This document shows positions 20,335 through 22,547 of a stretch of DNA of 22,547 bases, in pieces. Positions within the stretch are counted from its first letter, which is position 1. Each line of letters begins with the position of its first letter. The notes below the pieces were generated by a model that saw only the letters and a program-made list of their open reading frames with translations, was not told the origin of the DNA and ran no database searches. Source of the DNA: CAZOOA01 sp964581355 (GTDB lineage: Bacteria > Bacillota > Dethiobacteria > DTU022 > UBA8154); assembly GCA_964581355.1 (NCBI GenBank), contig CAZOOA010000050.1, positions 1 through 22,547 on the forward strand. Direction: 5' to 3'. Made by a program: the position numbers and the translations under genes.

Positions 20335-22437
20335 TTAGTCCCAGCTGATGGTTATCTTCACATCTACGGCCGAAGCACCCTGCTCGTATATAAACACCGG
20401 GTTCAGATCGACCTCTGTAATTTCCGGAAAATCCAGGGTCAGGCAAGCCAGCCTGGCAATAATATCCACTGCCGAATCGATATCCGATGGATTTTCTCCC
20501 CGAAACCCTCGCAAAAGAGTGTATGCTTTCGTCTCAGTTATCATCTCTTTGATTTCCGGGACCGTCAAATCCCGGGCCAGCCGGAAGGAGACATCTTCAA
20601 TTAAATTGACGTAGACACCGCCCATACCAAACGCCAGCACAGGACCGAACTGGACATCGTCCATCATACCAACGATAACCTCCTTACCCTTGGGCATCAT
20701 TTTTTGAATTTCCACACCATAAAGGGCTGTATCGGGGAAATGTTTCTGCACCCGGTCCAGGATCTCCATGAAACCCTGTTCCACCTCATCGGCATCCTGC
20801 AGCCCCAGTTTGACCCCACCAACGTCGGTTTTATGCATAATTTTAGGAGAAGCCACTTTCAAAACCACGGGGTAACCCAATTCTTCAGCAATAGCCCTGG
20901 CCTGGGCAGCGTCTTTGGCCAGCTTAACTGGAGCTGCTGGTATGCCATATGCTTCGGCGATAGCCGCTGTTTCATTTCCCAGCAAAACCATGCGCTGGTC
21001 CCGGAGCACATCATATAAAATGGCCTTGACCCTGTTTTGATCAATATCCTTAAACCGGATGGGTTCTTTCTGTTTATGCTGCTTTAAAAACTGGCTGTAT
21101 GAAACCATGCCTCGCAAGGCCGTTACCGTGCGCTCAGGGAAGGTATAGCAGGGAATGCCGGACTCTGCCAACATCCTGGCCCCTTCTTCCAGAAACGGAC
21201 CCCCCATATAAGCAGCGAAAATTGGTTTATCAGCAAATTTTTCCTGTGCCGCCACAATAACTTCAGCCGTCCGTTCCGGCTCTGTAGTTGCTGCCGGGCA
21301 GAGGAGCACCAGGGCGCTGTCAACACCTTCATCATCCAGAACCAAGCTCAAGGCGGTCTCAAAGCGTTCCGCCCGGGCATCTCCAAGGACATCTACAGGG
21401 TTGTAAACCCCTGCTTCAAGAGGTAGCTTATGGCGTAGAATTTGTGTGGTTTCTTTTTGGAAGCCGGCCATTGTCAAGCCTTGGGCTTCCACCCAATCGG
21501 TAGTAATAATTCCCGGCCCACCAGCATTGGTGATAATAGCCACCTTGTCTCCACCTGGAAGCGGATGTTTGGAGAAGGATTCTGCAAGGTCAAATAGCTC
21601 CTCCATTGTACGAGCTCTCAGGACACCGCTTTGCTTGAATGCCACCTCGTAGGCCAGGTCGCTCCCGGCCAAGGCTCCGGTATGGGATGAAGCAGCACGG
21701 GCTCCCGCCTGACTGGCCCCGGACTTTAAAATGACAATGGGTTTTTTCAGGCTGGCCTGTTGGACTGTTTCCAGAAAGTAAGGCCCGTCAACCACGTCTT
21801 CTATGTAACAAAGGATTACCCTGGTATCAGGATCATCAGCCGCTGCTGCAATAAAATCTGCCTCGTTTAAATCACTTTTGTTCCCCAAACTGATAAACTT
21901 GGAAAAGCCCAGGTTCATTTCCATACTCCAATCCAGGATAGAAACCAACAGCGCGCCGCTCTGGGAAATAAAAGCGATGGGGCCCCGTGCTGGTGTCCCT
22001 TTGGCAAAGGAAGCATTAAGCGGGGTATGAGTATCTACCAAACCGACACAATTGGGGCCTAAAACCCGCATGCCGGCTTTACGACAAATTGCCAAAAGCT
22101 CCTTTTCCCGCTCCAGCCCTTCCTTGCCGACCTCTTTAAAACCTGCAGAAATGATAACCAGGTATTTGGCTCCGCACTGCGCCGCTTCTTCCGCTACAGA
22201 ATTCACGGCGGTCGCTGGAACCAGGATCACCACCAGCTCTACAGAGTCGTTAATTTCTGACAAGCTATTATAGCATTTATAGCCCAGCACTTCCTCCCGT
22301 CCTGGGTTTACTGGATATATTTTACCCCTGTACCCGCTCTCTACGATATTTTTCATAATCGCATGGCCAATTTTGCCTTCCTTATCCGTAGCTCCAATTA
22401 ATGCAACTGAACCTGGTCTAAATAAACCGTCAAGCAT
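20335..22437 (-). CDS. Acetate-CoA ligase (ADP-forming), fused subunits
   Basis: A 700-residue single-chain ADP-forming acyl-CoA synthetase with the order alpha then beta. The CoA-binding Rossmann domain (1-130) has VALIGATDKEGKIGHAIM; the ligase domains follow, with His252 in SSHTGALAGSD, the expected phosphohistidine; the C-terminal ATP-grasp domain (about 485-700) has YPVVLKVASPKIMHKTDVGG, where His535 is the second catalytic histidine. It makes acetate (or another acid), CoA and ATP from acyl-CoA, ADP and phosphate, so it conserves energy in fermentation or peptide catabolism. Length and motifs are complete. ATG at 22437 has AAGGGAAG eight bases upstream. It likely heads an operon with the DRTGG protein. 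Other acyl-CoAs are possible substrates. Confidence 0.94.
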   Translation of the reverse strand: MLDGLFRPGSVALIGATDKEGKIGHAIMKNIVESGYRGKIYPVNPGREEVLGYKCYNSLSEINDSVELVVILVPATAVNSVAEEAAQCGAKYLVIISAGFKEVGKEGLEREKELLAICRKAGMRVLGPNCVGLVDTHTPLNASFAKGTPARGPIAFISQSGALLVSILDWSMEMNLGFSKFISLGNKSDLNEADFIAAAADDPDTRVILCYIEDVVDGPYFLETVQQASLKKPIVILKSGASQAGARAASSHTGALAGSDLAYEVAFKQSGVLRARTMEELFDLAESFSKHPLPGGDKVAIITNAGGPGIITTDWVEAQGLTMAGFQKETTQILRHKLPLEAGVYNPVDVLGDARAERFETALSLVLDDEGVDSALVLLCPAATTEPERTAEVIVAAQEKFADKPIFAAYMGGPFLEEGARMLAESGIPCYTFPERTVTALRGMVSYSQFLKQHKQKEPIRFKDIDQNRVKAILYDVLRDQRMVLLGNETAAIAEAYGIPAAPVKLAKDAAQARAIAEELGYPVVLKVASPKIMHKTDVGGVKLGLQDADEVEQGFMEILDRVQKHFPDTALYGVEIQKMMPKGKEVIVGMMDDVQFGPVLAFGMGGVYVNLIEDVSFRLARDLTVPEIKEMITETKAYTLLRGFRGENPSDIDSAVDIIARLACLTLDFPEITEVDLNPVFIYEQGASAVDVKITISWD

Positions 22438-22459
22438 AGAATGATCTTCCCTTCCTGGT

Positions 22460-22488
22460 TTTGCCTGGACTGATGCTGTTCAGGCAAA
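22460..22488. promoter_or_regulatory. Inverted repeat upstream of acetate-CoA ligase
   Basis: TTTGCCTG (22460-22467) and CAGGCAAA (22481-22488) are perfect 8-bp arms separated by 13 bp, ending about 23 bp before the ATG. It could be an operator for a dimeric regulator or a leader hairpin. No clear promoter hexamers were found nearby. Confidence 0.45.
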
Positions 22489-22547
22489 TAATGTAGGCGT
22501 TCTTGCTGGCACTACCGGGCCCGCCTTCCCTACTCCGGGAGATACTG
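22480..22547 (-). CDS. Possible 3' end of an upstream gene (partial)
   Basis: A minus-strand frame enters from the window edge and stops at TGA 22482-22480, coding for VSPGVGKAGPVVPARTPTLFA. The Pro/Gly-rich tail and GC-rich third bases look like a real C-terminus, but the piece is only 21 codons and other frames are also open, so the call is weak. The stop falls inside the right arm of the inverted repeat. Confidence 0.25.
   Translation of the reverse strand, partial: VSPGVGKAGPVVPARTPTLFA

Overview
The window reads as chromosomal DNA of a spore-forming, probably anaerobic Bacillota of the Clostridia type. Evidence: a GerW/YtfJ sporulation protein beside a DUF2953 (YtfI-like) protein, a YqhV-like DUF2619 protein, strong AGGAGG-type ribosome binding sites, several GTG/TTG starts, a fused ADP-forming acetate-CoA ligase and Gate-domain membrane proteins. 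No genus is claimed. No rRNA, tRNA, CRISPR, phage or transposase gene was seen; most genes are chromosomal housekeeping or metabolic.

Layout. (1) 32-2439, minus: MFS/GPH-type transporter, then a two-CBS-domain protein that appears to start at ATT, overlapping a secreted ankyrin-repeat protein. (2) 2566-3270, plus: HAD phosphatase, ending at a bidirectional terminator. (3) 3382-5498, minus: ECF sigma factor, zinc-finger anti-sigma factor (ATGA overlap), ytfI-like and ytfJ-like genes. (4) 5584-8104, minus: cardiolipin synthase and D-amino-acid aminotransferase. (5) 8304-9205, plus: two overlapping or abutting small Gate-domain membrane proteins. (6) 9367-12104, minus: FAD-linked 2-hydroxyacid dehydrogenase followed by LarA; a nitrilase-family hydrolase diverges from them. 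(7) 13410-15061, minus: EamA transporter, DUF2619, DUF151. (8) 15062-16421: an intergenic zone with a short element bounded by inverted repeats, a hairpin that buries a ribosome binding site, two small genes not previously listed (56 aa and 46 aa) and an SCP2 protein with a consensus promoter. (9) 16418-22437, minus: 2H phosphoesterase, a fused two-Gate protein, a COG1600 iron-sulfur protein, a BioD-like/DRTGG protein and acetate-CoA ligase (ADP-forming).

How the genes may work together (inference): LarA can interconvert 2-hydroxyacid enantiomers (lactate in the founding member), the FAD enzyme beside it can oxidise the D form to the 2-oxoacid, and the ADP-forming ligase can turn the resulting acyl-CoA into acid plus ATP. 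The nickel-cofactor genes larB, larC and larE and an electron-transfer partner of the FAD enzyme are not in the window.

The least explained part is 15200-15605: an inverted-repeat element with internal pairings, one end of which recurs as an exact 16-mer 2.9 kb away, followed by a perfect 11-bp stem enclosing the ribosome binding site of an unrecognised 56-residue protein.
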